This document shows positions 16,149 to 25,994 of a stretch of DNA of 64,000 nucleotides, in pieces. This DNA is from CAUZFZ01 sp963579025. GTDB taxonomy: Bacteria > Planctomycetota > Planctomycetia > Planctomycetales > Planctomycetaceae. How positions within the stretch are numbered: position 1 is the stretch's first letter; every line of letters begins with the position of its first letter. The notes beneath the pieces are model-generated. The model was not told where the DNA came from. It saw only the letters and a program-made list of their open reading frames with translations, and searched no databases. Position numbers and translations under genes: made by a program. The stretch lies in the NCBI GenBank assembly GCA_963579025.1, contig CAUZFZ010000011.1, positions 1 through 64,000 of the forward strand, read 5' to 3'.

Positions 16149-18251
16149 ATGATGCGTCGCACTTCGAGGATGTCTGTCACGTTTGCGTTCGTCTGTCTGC
16201 AGAGCGTTCAGCCGCTGTTCACCGCAGAGACGAAACCGGATGACGCAAGTGAAGACCAGCGTGAACTGCATGTCGTCAGTATCTATGAAGGCAGCACGCG
16301 AACTGGAGCCGCCATTCACGGGGAACGGGCCACCGTATCGGTCAACCGGCCAGGACGATCCGTCGTGCTGTTTCTCGGCAGCGCCGGCGGCGATCACGGG
16401 GTGACGTGGACGGTGAATGCTGAGAAGGGAACGACTATCGAGTCTGTGATTCTCGGCGGTCGCGCACAGCAGGCTGTCGAGGGACTACCCGACGAGACAC
16501 CTGTCGTGGAAGTGTTCGGTGAATCGCGCGACGCGATTTACGGTTACTACCGCGTTGAATCGCAACGTACGCGACAGCTCTTCAAGCAGCTTGTGAAACG
16601 AACAAAGTTGCCCATATCAAGTTTCTACGGCGTCTACAGAGCGGAATCCACAATCCGCATCCATCAGGTGCAGGACGACCCGCAGCTCGATGTGGACTAC
16701 CCTCACGTTGACGCGGAGGGCGTTGCTGATGTGCAGTTTCTCGCCGCTTATTTCGTGCAGGGGCGGCGCCCGTTTGATACGGCAGCGTCGCTGGGGGTGT
16801 ACTCGCTAACGGGTGGCCCGAAACTCGACTCGCTCAGGAATACGCCGAAGAACTGTTCGTGGTATGCCTTCGATCCACAGTCCGAGCAGTGGTACGGACT
16901 GCATGAGAACCTGTTCGCACTGGATTTGACGAACCGCACCGCGAGTTTGCTGGGAGATCAGACAAACGTCCGGTTCAGTCACGGTCGCGGTGTCACTGTG
17001 GACACGAAGCGAAATCGTCTGCTGTTGCGTGCCGCCGGAGAACTCTATGCCTGTTCTCTGGACAACCCGAAGCTGTCGGTCGTGGCTCAGGTCGGTGGCA
17101 TTGATGTGTCCAGCCTGTGCTATCACGAAGCCGATGATTCGCTGTACGGAATCCATCTGGGTTACGACGGGAATTCGCACACGATACCGCGGCTGGCACG
17201 AATGAATGTCAACGGAGCCATTCTGTCAGACCGGCGGCTTGAGGGGCCGTTCTTCGACGGAATGCTGGGAGATCCGCATCACGGCGGTCGCAGTCAACTG
17301 CTGTCGGTGAAAGATCATCTGGTACTTGTCACCAGCTCCGCCGGTTACGACAGCGGCGATGGTTCCCGGTACGACTCCGAGACGTACATCCTGCTGGTCG
17401 ATCCGCAGAAGTCGTCGGCGCGACTAACGTGGAAGAGCCGCAATGGCGAACGTCCAGCTCCGCGACGTACGTCGCGCACAAAGGCACCGCCCGAGAAAGA
17501 AGGGGCCGGGATACAGGCGGCCGGGAACATCAACCTGGACGGGTTGCCCGAACTCAGATTCGATGCGCTCTTCCAGGTCAAACTCGATCACCACGGTCAG
17601 GCGGCGAGCTGGGGGCAGTTCACATTGGGCGGAGCGGATACCGCAACGCTTTATCCCGTCCCTGGCGGCCTGAGCCGAGTGGTTCAGGATCCGGAATCGA
17701 AGCAGTTCTATGGGATGGACCGTCATCGCGTGTTTCGGTTTGACCTGGTCGAACGCGACAGGCAGGAGCTGAAACCGGGGATTGACGTCCCCAAACCGAG
17801 CTGGCCGTCAGCACTGGCATTTGACGCGAAACGTCACCGCCTGCTGCTGGCGGCCCGAGGTCTGCTTTATCAGTGCGCCATTGGAGACGATGGCACTTAC
17901 AAGTGGTCAGTCCTGACGGAGATTGCCCGTGGGAATTCCGTTTATGGAATGGCTGTTGAGCACGAAAGTGATGTGCTGTATCTGTTGACGGGATCGCCTG
18001 GCGGGCGTGGACCGGTCACTCTGCAGGTCCGGGACGCGGCCGGAGCCCTCAAGGACAGCAGGGCACTCAAGGACGGCCCTGACGCCAGCGCACTCGGACG
18101 CGGCCCGCTTTCGAATGCTCACCTGTTGGTAGTGAATCGCCACCTGGTGCTGCTGAACTACCCGGGCGACCGCAGCGGGACGGACACGCTGACGCGCATG
18201 TTTCTGATCGATCCCGCGGATGGCCAGACTCGGTTGACGTGGCAGCAGTAA
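16149..18251 (+). CDS. Secreted protein with an internal duplication
   Basis: 700 residues with a signal peptide (residues 1-26, ending FTAET). After an N-terminal domain, two related halves are visible: WYAFDPQSEQWYGLHENLFALD...AGELYACSL and VVQDPESKQFYGMDRHRVFRFD...ARGLLYQCAI, each ending ILLVDPQKSSARLTWKS or LIDPADGQTRLTWQQ. Each half looks like propeller blades. The linker around residue 435-455 is low complexity (PAPRRTSRTKAPPEKEG). SD GGGAGGG precedes the ATG at 16149; a second ATG lies at 16152. The family is not recognised; a secreted, possibly binding, role is inferred. Confidence 0.72.
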   Translation: MMRRTSRMSVTFAFVCLQSVQPLFTAETKPDDASEDQRELHVVSIYEGSTRTGAAIHGERATVSVNRPGRSVVLFLGSAGGDHGVTWTVNAEKGTTIESVILGGRAQQAVEGLPDETPVVEVFGESRDAIYGYYRVESQRTRQLFKQLVKRTKLPISSFYGVYRAESTIRIHQVQDDPQLDVDYPHVDAEGVADVQFLAAYFVQGRRPFDTAASLGVYSLTGGPKLDSLRNTPKNCSWYAFDPQSEQWYGLHENLFALDLTNRTASLLGDQTNVRFSHGRGVTVDTKRNRLLLRAAGELYACSLDNPKLSVVAQVGGIDVSSLCYHEADDSLYGIHLGYDGNSHTIPRLARMNVNGAILSDRRLEGPFFDGMLGDPHHGGRSQLLSVKDHLVLVTSSAGYDSGDGSRYDSETYILLVDPQKSSARLTWKSRNGERPAPRRTSRTKAPPEKEGAGIQAAGNINLDGLPELRFDALFQVKLDHHGQAASWGQFTLGGADTATLYPVPGGLSRVVQDPESKQFYGMDRHRVFRFDLVERDRQELKPGIDVPKPSWPSALAFDAKRHRLLLAARGLLYQCAIGDDGTYKWSVLTEIARGNSVYGMAVEHESDVLYLLTGSPGGRGPVTLQVRDAAGALKDSRALKDGPDASALGRGPLSNAHLLVVNRHLVLLNYPGDRSGTDTLTRMFLIDPADGQTRLTWQQ

Positions 18252-18299
18252 GGTGAGCCCCGAATCCGGCTACCGGTGAGCGTTTTTCGGCGGCTGGCT

Positions 18300-20540
18300 T
18301 TATCGCGTCAGGATTCGTATCTCTGCTTGAGCGTAGACCGGTAGTTCGTTGCGGGATGACTCAGCCTGAAGCTGCAGACGAAAATCTGGTGGCAGTCCTG
18401 CCTCGGAGACGATTTGCAGTTTCATGTCCGCCTGCGACTCGCCAACGGCAATCGTTACTGGCTCGGCGGTGATTCCCGTGATCCCCGCCTGTGGCAGCAA
18501 CGAGATCGTGACCTTTCCGCAGTCGACTCGCCGATTGATTGTGATCCTGATGCTGGTCGATTGACCGGATTGCCACTTGAGTCTGGACGGGCTGGCAGTC
18601 AACGTCAGATGATTCGGCTGACAGCCCATCCCCATCGAGCCCTTCGCGATATGGAAGACCGGATGCCGCTTCCCGTCCGGTCCGGCGACTTCTGCGATCC
18701 CCATGACACGGCAACGATGAGTCGTGCCCTCGATCGCGGCCGACTGAATGATCAGCGGAATCGTGCCGGTGTCTGAATCGGCAGCGATCTGACCGCTCAA
18801 CGGGACGACTGTCCCACGCCGATCTCGATCAACACCGACAAGACGGATTTCCGATTGAAACTTCTCATCGCGCGTCACGGTGACTGGAAAGCGAAAGGCT
18901 GCCAGTCGGGGCGCTTCCAAAATGGATGGTTGTGTCTTCAGCTCGAATGGAATCTTCGGACTGACCGCCAGCCACATGAGTGGGCCCGTCGCAGTCGAAC
19001 TCAGTTTGGTGGCCAGTCGGGCCACTGCGAGAGGCTGCGCAGACGCCTCACCACTCGTCGCGCGAGCAACGATGTCGAAGGGGCCGGATGTGAAATTCGC
19101 CTCAGGAATGGATTGGAACTCCAGTTTGATGTCGCCAGCCTTCTTCGGCACATGTTTCACGGGTTCGACGCTGACACCGTCCGGCAGATTGATTGCGACC
19201 AGTTCGATCTCCTGATCGAACCCGTTCAGGGGCTGAACTCGAACAGGTACGCTGAGCGTTTCACCAGGGACAATCGCAAACTCGGCCGTCTTCACCGACA
19301 GTCGAAGCTCTGGAAGGGGCGGATGGATATGCAGCCGATAGACAAATCGTGGACCACCGCGAGCGGCCCGCTCTGCCAGTGAGATGCGATAAGCACCGTC
19401 TGCCGCCGCCGTGAATAAATACTCCGGATCACGTGACGGACCGACGTCGTCGATTTCCTTGATGAGCTTTCCTTCGTTGCTGGAAACCTGCAGAACGGCA
19501 TCGGTTGGAAACCCGAGCCCGGCAGACTCGACTCGAATAACGAATCGATCTCCCTTGGTCGCCTGAATTTCGAACACGTCGACGTCACCAGGTTCCGCAA
19601 ATCGACCGTTAATGACACGCGAGGTTTCGATCTTCTGTGGTGCCTCAGTTGAGTTGTTCGGCTCACGTTCGAGTACTTCAGGCAGGTCGCTCAGTGGAAT
19701 GGTCAGCCGGTTGGCACTACCTGCCGGTTGTGTGGTGTAAGTACTCCCTGTGGCCTTAATGGTGTGTTGCAACGACTCGCCTGGCAGGTTCCAGCCGTAA
19801 AGCGTGATGGTCGACCCGACACCGCTTTGCGTCCCCGCCGGGAAGGCGTAGTCCAGATATGGCGCGTCAGTCACCGTCAGTCGATAAACATAATCGGCAC
19901 CGCCGGCGAGGCTGAAGTCGAACACCTGCAGGCGGAATCGACCGGTCGACGGGGCTCGCCACGCCAGCAGGGGATCGAGTCCCTGTCGGACGCCGCCGGT
20001 CGCCACAACGCGTCCCTGTGCGTCAATCATTCGTAGAATTGTGTTGCCCGGCGAACCGAGCGACTGCATGGCGAGGGCACAAACGACCTGCTGCCCTGCA
20101 GTCAGCGTCAACTCATACTCGTCGATGTCGCCTTTGGGATTCAGACGCCCATTGATTGTGATGCCCGGAGAAATCGTTTGAGACGCTGCTTCAGCCTTCT
20201 CAAGGATTTCAGGTAGTTCGCCCACAACGAAGGAACGAGGTGACGATCCACCCTGCACACTGTGAATCCGAATGGGTCGGGGACCAACCGTGGCGTTTGC
20301 ATCAATAGTCAGCGAGAGAGTGCCTTCGGTAACCGCATGTTCTGACCGAACACCTTCGCCACCGACCCAGACCCCACACGGCCCAGGCATGTACTTTCCA
20401 CCAACGGAGACCTGGGCCTGAGTGCCGCGTTGGGCACCCCCAGGAAACAGGTAGCCGATCTGCGGAGCAGTCTGGCCCCACAACGATCGCGACGGCACCA
20501 GCGCCGCCATGAGGACCAATAGAAACAGTCGGCGATTCAT
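18300..20540 (-). CDS. Secreted PPC-domain protein
   Basis: 746 residues from ATG 20540, giving the signal peptide MNRRLFLLVLMAALVPSRSLWG; a GTG at 20564 is possible. The pattern matches secreted planctomycete proteins with pre-peptidase C-terminal (PPC) domains: LPEVLEREPNNSTEAPQKI, INGRFAEPGDVDVFEIQATKGDRFVIRVES, and an earlier copy INGRLNPKGDIDEYELTLTAGQQVV. These beta-sandwich domains occur on extracellular or periplasmic proteins. It follows the DUF1501 gene by 25 bp and probably shares its transcript. Confidence 0.8.
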   Translation of the reverse strand: MNRRLFLLVLMAALVPSRSLWGQTAPQIGYLFPGGAQRGTQAQVSVGGKYMPGPCGVWVGGEGVRSEHAVTEGTLSLTIDANATVGPRPIRIHSVQGGSSPRSFVVGELPEILEKAEAASQTISPGITINGRLNPKGDIDEYELTLTAGQQVVCALAMQSLGSPGNTILRMIDAQGRVVATGGVRQGLDPLLAWRAPSTGRFRLQVFDFSLAGGADYVYRLTVTDAPYLDYAFPAGTQSGVGSTITLYGWNLPGESLQHTIKATGSTYTTQPAGSANRLTIPLSDLPEVLEREPNNSTEAPQKIETSRVINGRFAEPGDVDVFEIQATKGDRFVIRVESAGLGFPTDAVLQVSSNEGKLIKEIDDVGPSRDPEYLFTAAADGAYRISLAERAARGGPRFVYRLHIHPPLPELRLSVKTAEFAIVPGETLSVPVRVQPLNGFDQEIELVAINLPDGVSVEPVKHVPKKAGDIKLEFQSIPEANFTSGPFDIVARATSGEASAQPLAVARLATKLSSTATGPLMWLAVSPKIPFELKTQPSILEAPRLAAFRFPVTVTRDEKFQSEIRLVGVDRDRRGTVVPLSGQIAADSDTGTIPLIIQSAAIEGTTHRCRVMGIAEVAGPDGKRHPVFHIAKGSMGMGCQPNHLTLTASPSRLKWQSGQSTSIRITINRRVDCGKVTISLLPQAGITGITAEPVTIAVGESQADMKLQIVSEAGLPPDFRLQLQAESSRNELPVYAQAEIRILTR

Positions 20541-20565
20541 CAAAGATACATCTCGATAGGTCACG

Positions 20566-21879
20566 TCAGATCAGGTCCGCGATCGGCTTGCCGCCTTCGA
20601 CGATGGGCAAGGGCCGACCGAGGGCATCGAGATAGACCTTGTGCGGATCGATGCCCATCTTCGTGAAAAGTGTCGCCGTGAAATCTTCGACAGACAGTCG
20701 GTCTCTGGCGGGGGCAGCGCCTTTCGAATCGGTCGCTCCGATGATGTGACCACGTGGGACTCCGGCGCCGGCAGCAGCGACAGCCATCGCCTGGGGCCAA
20801 TGATCTCGGCCAACATTCTTATTGATCTTCGGCGTGCGACCAAATTCCCCCAGTGCCAGCACCAGCGTGTCGTCCAGCATACCTCGATCGTCCAGGTCGC
20901 TGATCAGCGTCGAAAACGCTCGGTCGAAAATCGGCAGGTAGCGGTTCTTCAGGTAGGTGAAGATGTCGCCGTGGTGATCCCAGCCAGCGTGCTGGACGAT
21001 GATGAACGGAACACCCGCCTCGACCAGTCGGCGTGCCAACAGACACTGTTGGCCGACCATCGTTCGACCGTAAGCGTCGCGCGTTTCTTTTGATTCGGAG
21101 TGGATGTCGAACGCCTGTTTGGCCTGAGCGGACGTAATCAGATCGACCGCCTGTTCGTAAAAGCTGTCCAGTCCGGATGCCGGGTCTTTCGCGGAGGCTT
21201 CCGTGATGCGCTGCAGATTGTCGACGCTCTGACGAAGTCGTTCCCGTCCACTCGCCCGTCGGTCATTAACACCTGGTGGAAGCGTGACGTCCTGCATCCG
21301 GAAATCCGGTTGGTTCGGATTATTGGAAACATAAAACGGTGCGTACTTCGCGCCCAGGAAGTTGGGCCCGCCGGAACGCAACGGCCCGGGTAATGCGAAT
21401 TGGACGTACGGCGGCACTCCGTCTCTGGCACCACGTTCTTTGGCGATGACCGAGCCGATGCTGGGATGGAAGCTGACCTTCGCTCCGCATGCCACCGGCA
21501 TGGGCGTGGGACGACCGGTTGTCAGATAGTGATTTCCGCCGCCATGTCCGGGGTCGTGATGCGCAATCGAACGGATGATCGTGAGACGGTCCATCACCTG
21601 AGCTGTCAGTGGGACATGCTCACTGAAATTCACTCCCTCCACGTTGGTGGGAATCGTGTCGAAGATCCCGCGGATTTCTGTCGGAGCATTCGGTTTTGGA
21701 TCGAACGTCTCATAATGACTGGGACCTCCATCCATCCAGATTAAGATACAGGCTTTCGCAGGCCGAGATCCCGCAGCGCTGGCGGCCTGAGCCCGCAGCA
21801 GTTGGGCCAGTCCGAGTCCACCAAGTCCCGTCTGAACGAAGTTCCTTCGTGGGATTCCATCGCAGTAACGCTGTGACAT
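20566..21879 (-). CDS. DUF1501 protein with Tat-like leader
   Basis: 437 residues. The leader IPRRNFVQTGLGGLGLAQLL is twin-arginine-like, suggesting export folded. DUF1501 proteins are an alkaline-phosphatase/sulfatase-superfamily branch abundant in planctomycetes. Visible signatures are ILIWMDGGPSHYETFDPKP, GHGGGNHYLTTG, CLLARRLVEAGVPFIIVQHAGWDHHGD, and LALGEFGRTPKINKNVGRDHW. No enzyme activity has been settled for the family. It lies between a DUF1549/DUF1553 gene and a PPC gene, the usual three-gene cluster, with ATG 21879. Confidence 0.9.
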   Translation of the reverse strand: MSQRYCDGIPRRNFVQTGLGGLGLAQLLRAQAASAAGSRPAKACILIWMDGGPSHYETFDPKPNAPTEIRGIFDTIPTNVEGVNFSEHVPLTAQVMDRLTIIRSIAHHDPGHGGGNHYLTTGRPTPMPVACGAKVSFHPSIGSVIAKERGARDGVPPYVQFALPGPLRSGGPNFLGAKYAPFYVSNNPNQPDFRMQDVTLPPGVNDRRASGRERLRQSVDNLQRITEASAKDPASGLDSFYEQAVDLITSAQAKQAFDIHSESKETRDAYGRTMVGQQCLLARRLVEAGVPFIIVQHAGWDHHGDIFTYLKNRYLPIFDRAFSTLISDLDDRGMLDDTLVLALGEFGRTPKINKNVGRDHWPQAMAVAAAGAGVPRGHIIGATDSKGAAPARDRLSVEDFTATLFTKMGIDPHKVYLDALGRPLPIVEGGKPIADLI

Positions 21880-21901
21880 TGAGGACTCCGAAAAGCCTGA
21901 T

Positions 21902-21991
21902 GGAACACTAATGACCGCTGATTTGCGCTAATGGCTGCCGCAAAGGAATGACATTCGATCATTAGCGTGGATTAGTGACGATCAGTGTTCC
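21902..21991. repeat. Imperfect palindrome, family C copy 1
   Basis: GGAACACTAATGACCGCTG at the left (from 21902) and ATTAGTGACGATCAGTGTTCC at the right (to 21991), both with GCGCTAAT or ATTAGCG inside. Related to 45047-45111. Confidence 0.6.
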
Positions 21992-22046
21992 TGATTGTTG
22001 ACGCTGGTCGGGCAACGAATGCTTTACCAGCCGTGAAGCGACGGAT

Positions 22047-22109
22047 GTAGCCGAACTCGCCAGAGTTTGGTTTCCCTGGACCCGACCAAAGTCTGGCGAC
22101 TTCGGCTAC
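22047..22109. repeat. 25-bp inverted repeat, family B copy 1
   Basis: GTAGCCGAACTCGCCAGAG... (22047-22071) pairs with ...TCTGGCGACTTCGGCTAC (22085-22109), 23 of 25 positions, spacer TTCCCTGGACCCG. It lies just after the stop of the gene at 22136 and may terminate it. Related to 62760-62832. Confidence 0.65.
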
Positions 22110-22135
22110 TCCTCAATACACGACTGACACAGCAT

Positions 22136-24595
22136 CTAGTGATTTAACACGAATTCGGCAGTATTGATCAGCGCCCACAGAACATCTTCGGTCGCCTGGC
22201 GACGGTTACTGTCGGGCGAATTGAATGCCTTTCGTGACGCTTCCAGTTCGGCTGGTTGCGGATTTCGATTGAGAGCCGCCAGATACAGCTCGGTAATGAT
22301 CTCATCAGTGGTCGCTTCACTGCCAGCCAGCTTCGCTGCCCGGCCGGTTGGCGAAACAATGCGATCGTTGACCGGCGCGGCATTCATTAGATGCAGTACC
22401 TGCGCCAGGCTGGTGTCCGATGTGCGTTCGCATTCGCAGACCGTCTTGCGTTCCGGTCGACCAAACACGTCCAGGAAGACCGACGGCAGTCGATTGTTCC
22501 AGAGTTGGACTGCGCGCGTTCCTGGCGGTGCCCCATCAAACGTCGGCTCGGTTCCCGTGACGTCATTGACCGCGTCCAGCAGGACCTCGGCGGGCAGCCG
22601 CTTCCGGTACGCTCGTGAGAAGTTGTCCGTATCTCGGACGTTCCATTCATTGGGCAGCGAACTGAGGCTGTAAACCCGGGAACTCGTAATCGTGCGAATG
22701 AGGTGCTTTATTTCGAAGTCGTGGCTGACAAATTCCGCAGCCAGTGCGTCAAGGAGTTCCTCGTTCGTCGCCGGATTCGTATCGCGCATGTCGTCAACTG
22801 GTTCGACCAGCCCACGACCCATGAAATGAGCCCAGACTCGATTGACCAGAGTTCGGGCAACAAACGGGTTGTCTCGACTCGTCATCCACTCTGCGAGATG
22901 AGCGCGACGATCGGACAACTCCGTCTCTTCGAGAGGCTCACCGCCGAGCACTTGTGGGATCATGATCTCGCCGCTGCCTGGATGCTTGACGTCTCCTCGG
23001 ACACCGGCAAACAACAACTGCTCTCCACCGGTCCCGTTCTTGAATTGCAGCCTTGGGAAAAACGCGGCCAGACCATAGAAGTCATCCTGTCCCCATTTCT
23101 CGTAGGGATGGTGATGACATTGAGCACACTCGAGTCGGACTCCAAGAAAAATTTGACTGACAGCAATGGTCCGATCGTTTGGCTTTGGAAACGCTTTGTA
23201 GAAATTGACGGGCAGCTCGCTGAACGTGCTGCCCTGAGCGGTCATAAGACGACGTATGAATTCGTCAAACGGCAGATCGTCACGGAACACCTCGCGCAAC
23301 CAGCGGTCAAACAGCATGGCATTCTTCGGGCCGAGCTGTTCAGAATTCACGTGCAGCAGATCCGCCCATTGCACAGCCTGGTAATCCGCGTATTCATCAC
23401 GCTCAAGCAGGGCCATGATCAGTCGTCTGCGTTTGTCGGTGGAGTTGTCGCTTAGAAAGCTCCGAACCTCGGCGACGTCCGGGAGTCGGCCGATGCAGTC
23501 CAGGCTGGCGCGTCGCAGGAATGTGGCATCGTCACACGGCGCCGAAGGAGCCAGGTTGAGTTTCCTCCACTTGTCGGCTACCAGACGATCGATGAAGTGC
23601 TCTGTATTCCATGTGGCCAGTTCGGTAACCGGTGCGTCGGTCGGGTTCATGGGAACCGAGATGCGGCACTTCGAGACGAATCCCATGTAGCTGGCCATGA
23701 TCGCAGCCTCGCCGCCCAGGTCGCTTGTGTTGACGACCCCGTGGTCATCGACCGTTGCCGTTGAATCGACATTGGACGCATACAAAGCCAGATGCGTGAC
23801 GTCCCGTGTGGATCCGTCCGAGTAATCAGCCGTCACAATCACGCGCTGCGTTTCCAGGGGCTGCAACACGCGAGCGGACGGAGTCATCAGAATGCCGGCC
23901 AGCGTCGGTTCATCAGGTTTCGACAGCTGCATCCCCTGGCGGATCCACTGCAACACCTGCTGGTACTCGCGAGAGTCTTCCGCGAAACGCTGCCCGCCAC
24001 CGTGTGGAATTTGATTCGATGCTTTTGCCAGCAGAAGCGATCTTTCTGGAGCCGCCGGAAAAACGCGGCGACCCCGTGATTCGCTGGCCAGTGCACGGAA
24101 ATCAAACTGCGGATCGAATCCGAACAGGGAAAGCTTGAACCCGTTCCGTCCGGCCTGCTTACCGTGACAGCTACCGGAGTTACATCCCGCCTTCGACAGC
24201 AGCGGTCCGATGTCATTCACGAAGCTGACGGGCCATTCATCGACAGCGCGAGTCACGGCGACCGGAACGGAAAACGACTCTCCATCCACACTCGCCACGA
24301 CGGTCGCAGTGCCATTCCCCGACGGTCGCACGATTCCATTCGCGCTGACGACGACGACATCGGGGTTCGATGACGTGAACATCGCTCTGGTCGTCGCGTC
24401 GACCAGCCGGTCGTCTGCTGATACAGAAACAAGCAGCTGTTGCTGATTCATCGGCCCGACCAGTGTGACGGCCGGGGGATGAGCCAGGATGCGCTTCGAC
24501 TGAGCTTCGCACGAACGATCCGGCAACAGCGTGCAGACGACGAGCAGTGCAACGCCGCACCACCGCCTGCCATGCATTGCTATGAGTTCACTCAT
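22136..24595 (-). CDS. DUF1549/DUF1553 secreted protein with haem-like motifs
   Basis: 819 residues with a signal peptide (about 1-31). A bacterial Ig-like (BIG2) segment (about 40-115, DATTRAMFTSSNPDVVVVSANGIV) precedes a cytochrome-like motif at 138-144 (CNSGSCH, spaced CxxxxCH rather than CxxCH). The DUF1549 (WADLLHVNSEQLGPKN) and DUF1553 (WMTSRDNPFVARTLVNRVW) domains follow, with a second motif CAQCHHHPYEKW. This is the typical large planctomycete protein found with DUF1501. ATG 24595 is used; ATG 24577 is an alternative. Function of the family is unknown. Confidence 0.88.
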   Translation of the reverse strand: MSELIAMHGRRWCGVALLVVCTLLPDRSCEAQSKRILAHPPAVTLVGPMNQQQLLVSVSADDRLVDATTRAMFTSSNPDVVVVSANGIVRPSGNGTATVVASVDGESFSVPVAVTRAVDEWPVSFVNDIGPLLSKAGCNSGSCHGKQAGRNGFKLSLFGFDPQFDFRALASESRGRRVFPAAPERSLLLAKASNQIPHGGGQRFAEDSREYQQVLQWIRQGMQLSKPDEPTLAGILMTPSARVLQPLETQRVIVTADYSDGSTRDVTHLALYASNVDSTATVDDHGVVNTSDLGGEAAIMASYMGFVSKCRISVPMNPTDAPVTELATWNTEHFIDRLVADKWRKLNLAPSAPCDDATFLRRASLDCIGRLPDVAEVRSFLSDNSTDKRRRLIMALLERDEYADYQAVQWADLLHVNSEQLGPKNAMLFDRWLREVFRDDLPFDEFIRRLMTAQGSTFSELPVNFYKAFPKPNDRTIAVSQIFLGVRLECAQCHHHPYEKWGQDDFYGLAAFFPRLQFKNGTGGEQLLFAGVRGDVKHPGSGEIMIPQVLGGEPLEETELSDRRAHLAEWMTSRDNPFVARTLVNRVWAHFMGRGLVEPVDDMRDTNPATNEELLDALAAEFVSHDFEIKHLIRTITSSRVYSLSSLPNEWNVRDTDNFSRAYRKRLPAEVLLDAVNDVTGTEPTFDGAPPGTRAVQLWNNRLPSVFLDVFGRPERKTVCECERTSDTSLAQVLHLMNAAPVNDRIVSPTGRAAKLAGSEATTDEIITELYLAALNRNPQPAELEASRKAFNSPDSNRRQATEDVLWALINTAEFVLNH

Positions 24596-24789
24596 TCAAC
24601 GGATTCCGATGCGAATGTGGTCGACGCCGCAAGAAACTTGTGTCCGGACAAGGCCGGACGAACTCCTGGGAAGTCAGAGTAGCCGACCTCGCTCGCAGGT
24701 GTCCATTCCGGCAAGGGAGACGATGAGTTCACCACACACCCAACCGACTATGTGGCGGGGTTGTTTCCGAGGACTCGCTCAGGATGCTG

Positions 24790-25848
24790 TTACCGCCGAG
24801 ACCGCCAGCGTTTTGTGATGTCTTCCCATGTCGGGCCGGTGCCCGTCGGTAATGACTGCAATCCGGGCGATCTTTCGACAACCTGTTCGAAGAGCGATGC
24901 GATCGCTTCGCCCATCTTCCAAAGGGCGTCGCGAAAATTCGCCTTGTCCGCCAGTTCAATCATCTCGACGTAACTGAGTCCGCCCGTCTGTCGGCTGAGC
25001 TCCTCTCGGCAGTGCCACTCTCGTCCTGCCGTTCTCAGCGCGTACAGTTTCAACAGCCGCGGGTTGCGTACGGCCTGATATCGCCGATTCTCCTGCAGGA
25101 CAACCTGGAGCAATTTCGCAAGCTGTGGTGACCACGCATTGGGAAAGTGCACGGCGAGCTCGCCTTGCGGTCGTGCGGCGCGCATGTAATGCAGTTGCAC
25201 AGGTTCGACAGGCGTTTCCGCCAGATCGCTCAACAGCGCTGGCCAGTTCAGGCCGAGTTCCTTCACGCCAATCTCGTGATACGTCACGAGGTCCTGGATT
25301 GGCCGATTCCTCGGCGTGTATTTTCCGTCGAGCAACTCGAGTTCGATCCCAGGCTGAATCGATTTGATCAAACTGTCACCGACAATGTGTGCCATCCAGC
25401 CAAACAGGTATGCCAGCTTCCGCTCGCCTGAGCCGAACAGCTCCATGGCGTCCTGAACAACGGACGCGCAATAGTCCGGCAAGTGATCCCACGGCACAGT
25501 TTGATTCCTCTCGGCCGTCGTCCAGCCGAACACCAGGTGTGATCGTCCATAAAACAATCGGTGGATGTCGCGCGGTCGGTACGACTTTTCATCAAACCGG
25601 AGTGACCACGGTGTGACTTCACCACCAGTCAACGGGCTGATCTCAAGCGGCGCAGTTCCGTAACCGACATCTTGTCCTGTATCGACACAGACAGCCTCGG
25701 GCATTGTCTGAATGTCGCAACCAAGATACGCACCGCACAGGTAACTCGCGTAATGCCGATGAATCACAGTAACGATGGGCAGCTTTCTGTGCCGGGCTGC
25801 CATTCCGCCCAGGATTGCGTACATCGTATGACCGATGATTCCACTCAT
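24790..25848 (-). CDS. Zinc-dependent phospholipase C-like protein
   Basis: 352 residues. The start MSGIIGHTMYAILGGMAARHRK and the central LAYLFGWMAHIVGDSLIKS resemble the bacterial zinc-dependent phospholipase C/S1-P1 helical fold, in which His and Asp residues bind zinc, often written GHxxxA and GxxxHxxxD. The rest is alpha-helical with no signal peptide, unlike exported members. The ATG overlaps the stop of the 48-codon ORF before it (ATGA), so translation is probably coupled to that ORF and selB. The fold call is a pattern judgement; no activity is claimed. Confidence 0.5.
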   Translation of the reverse strand: MSGIIGHTMYAILGGMAARHRKLPIVTVIHRHYASYLCGAYLGCDIQTMPEAVCVDTGQDVGYGTAPLEISPLTGGEVTPWSLRFDEKSYRPRDIHRLFYGRSHLVFGWTTAERNQTVPWDHLPDYCASVVQDAMELFGSGERKLAYLFGWMAHIVGDSLIKSIQPGIELELLDGKYTPRNRPIQDLVTYHEIGVKELGLNWPALLSDLAETPVEPVQLHYMRAARPQGELAVHFPNAWSPQLAKLLQVVLQENRRYQAVRNPRLLKLYALRTAGREWHCREELSRQTGGLSYVEMIELADKANFRDALWKMGEAIASLFEQVVERSPGLQSLPTGTGPTWEDITKRWRSRR

Positions 25849-25991
25849 GGCGTGTCCTTACCTGGCGCGTCTCGGGCAATCTGCGTCCGAATCTCCCGCA
25901 ACTGGCCGATCACTGATTCCGTGATCTTTGTTGAGGCTTCTATTTCTGATCTCGCACCAGAATCTGTGGGTGCCTCGAATGCGTTCGGCAC
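25845..25991 (-). CDS. Possible 48-residue protein coupled to the next gene
   Basis: GTG 25991 opens a frame of 48 codons ending TGA at 25845, overlapping the ATG of the phospholipase-like gene as ATGA. The predicted sequence begins MPNAFEAPTDSGARSE and has a helical segment ITESVIGQLREIRTQIARD. The GTG lies three bases after the selB stop, so coupled translation from selB is plausible. Evidence is the overlap and helix-like composition only; it could be an untranslated spacer. Confidence 0.45.
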   Translation of the reverse strand: MPNAFEAPTDSGARSEIEASTKITESVIGQLREIRTQIARDAPGKDTP

Positions 25992-25994
25992 CTC

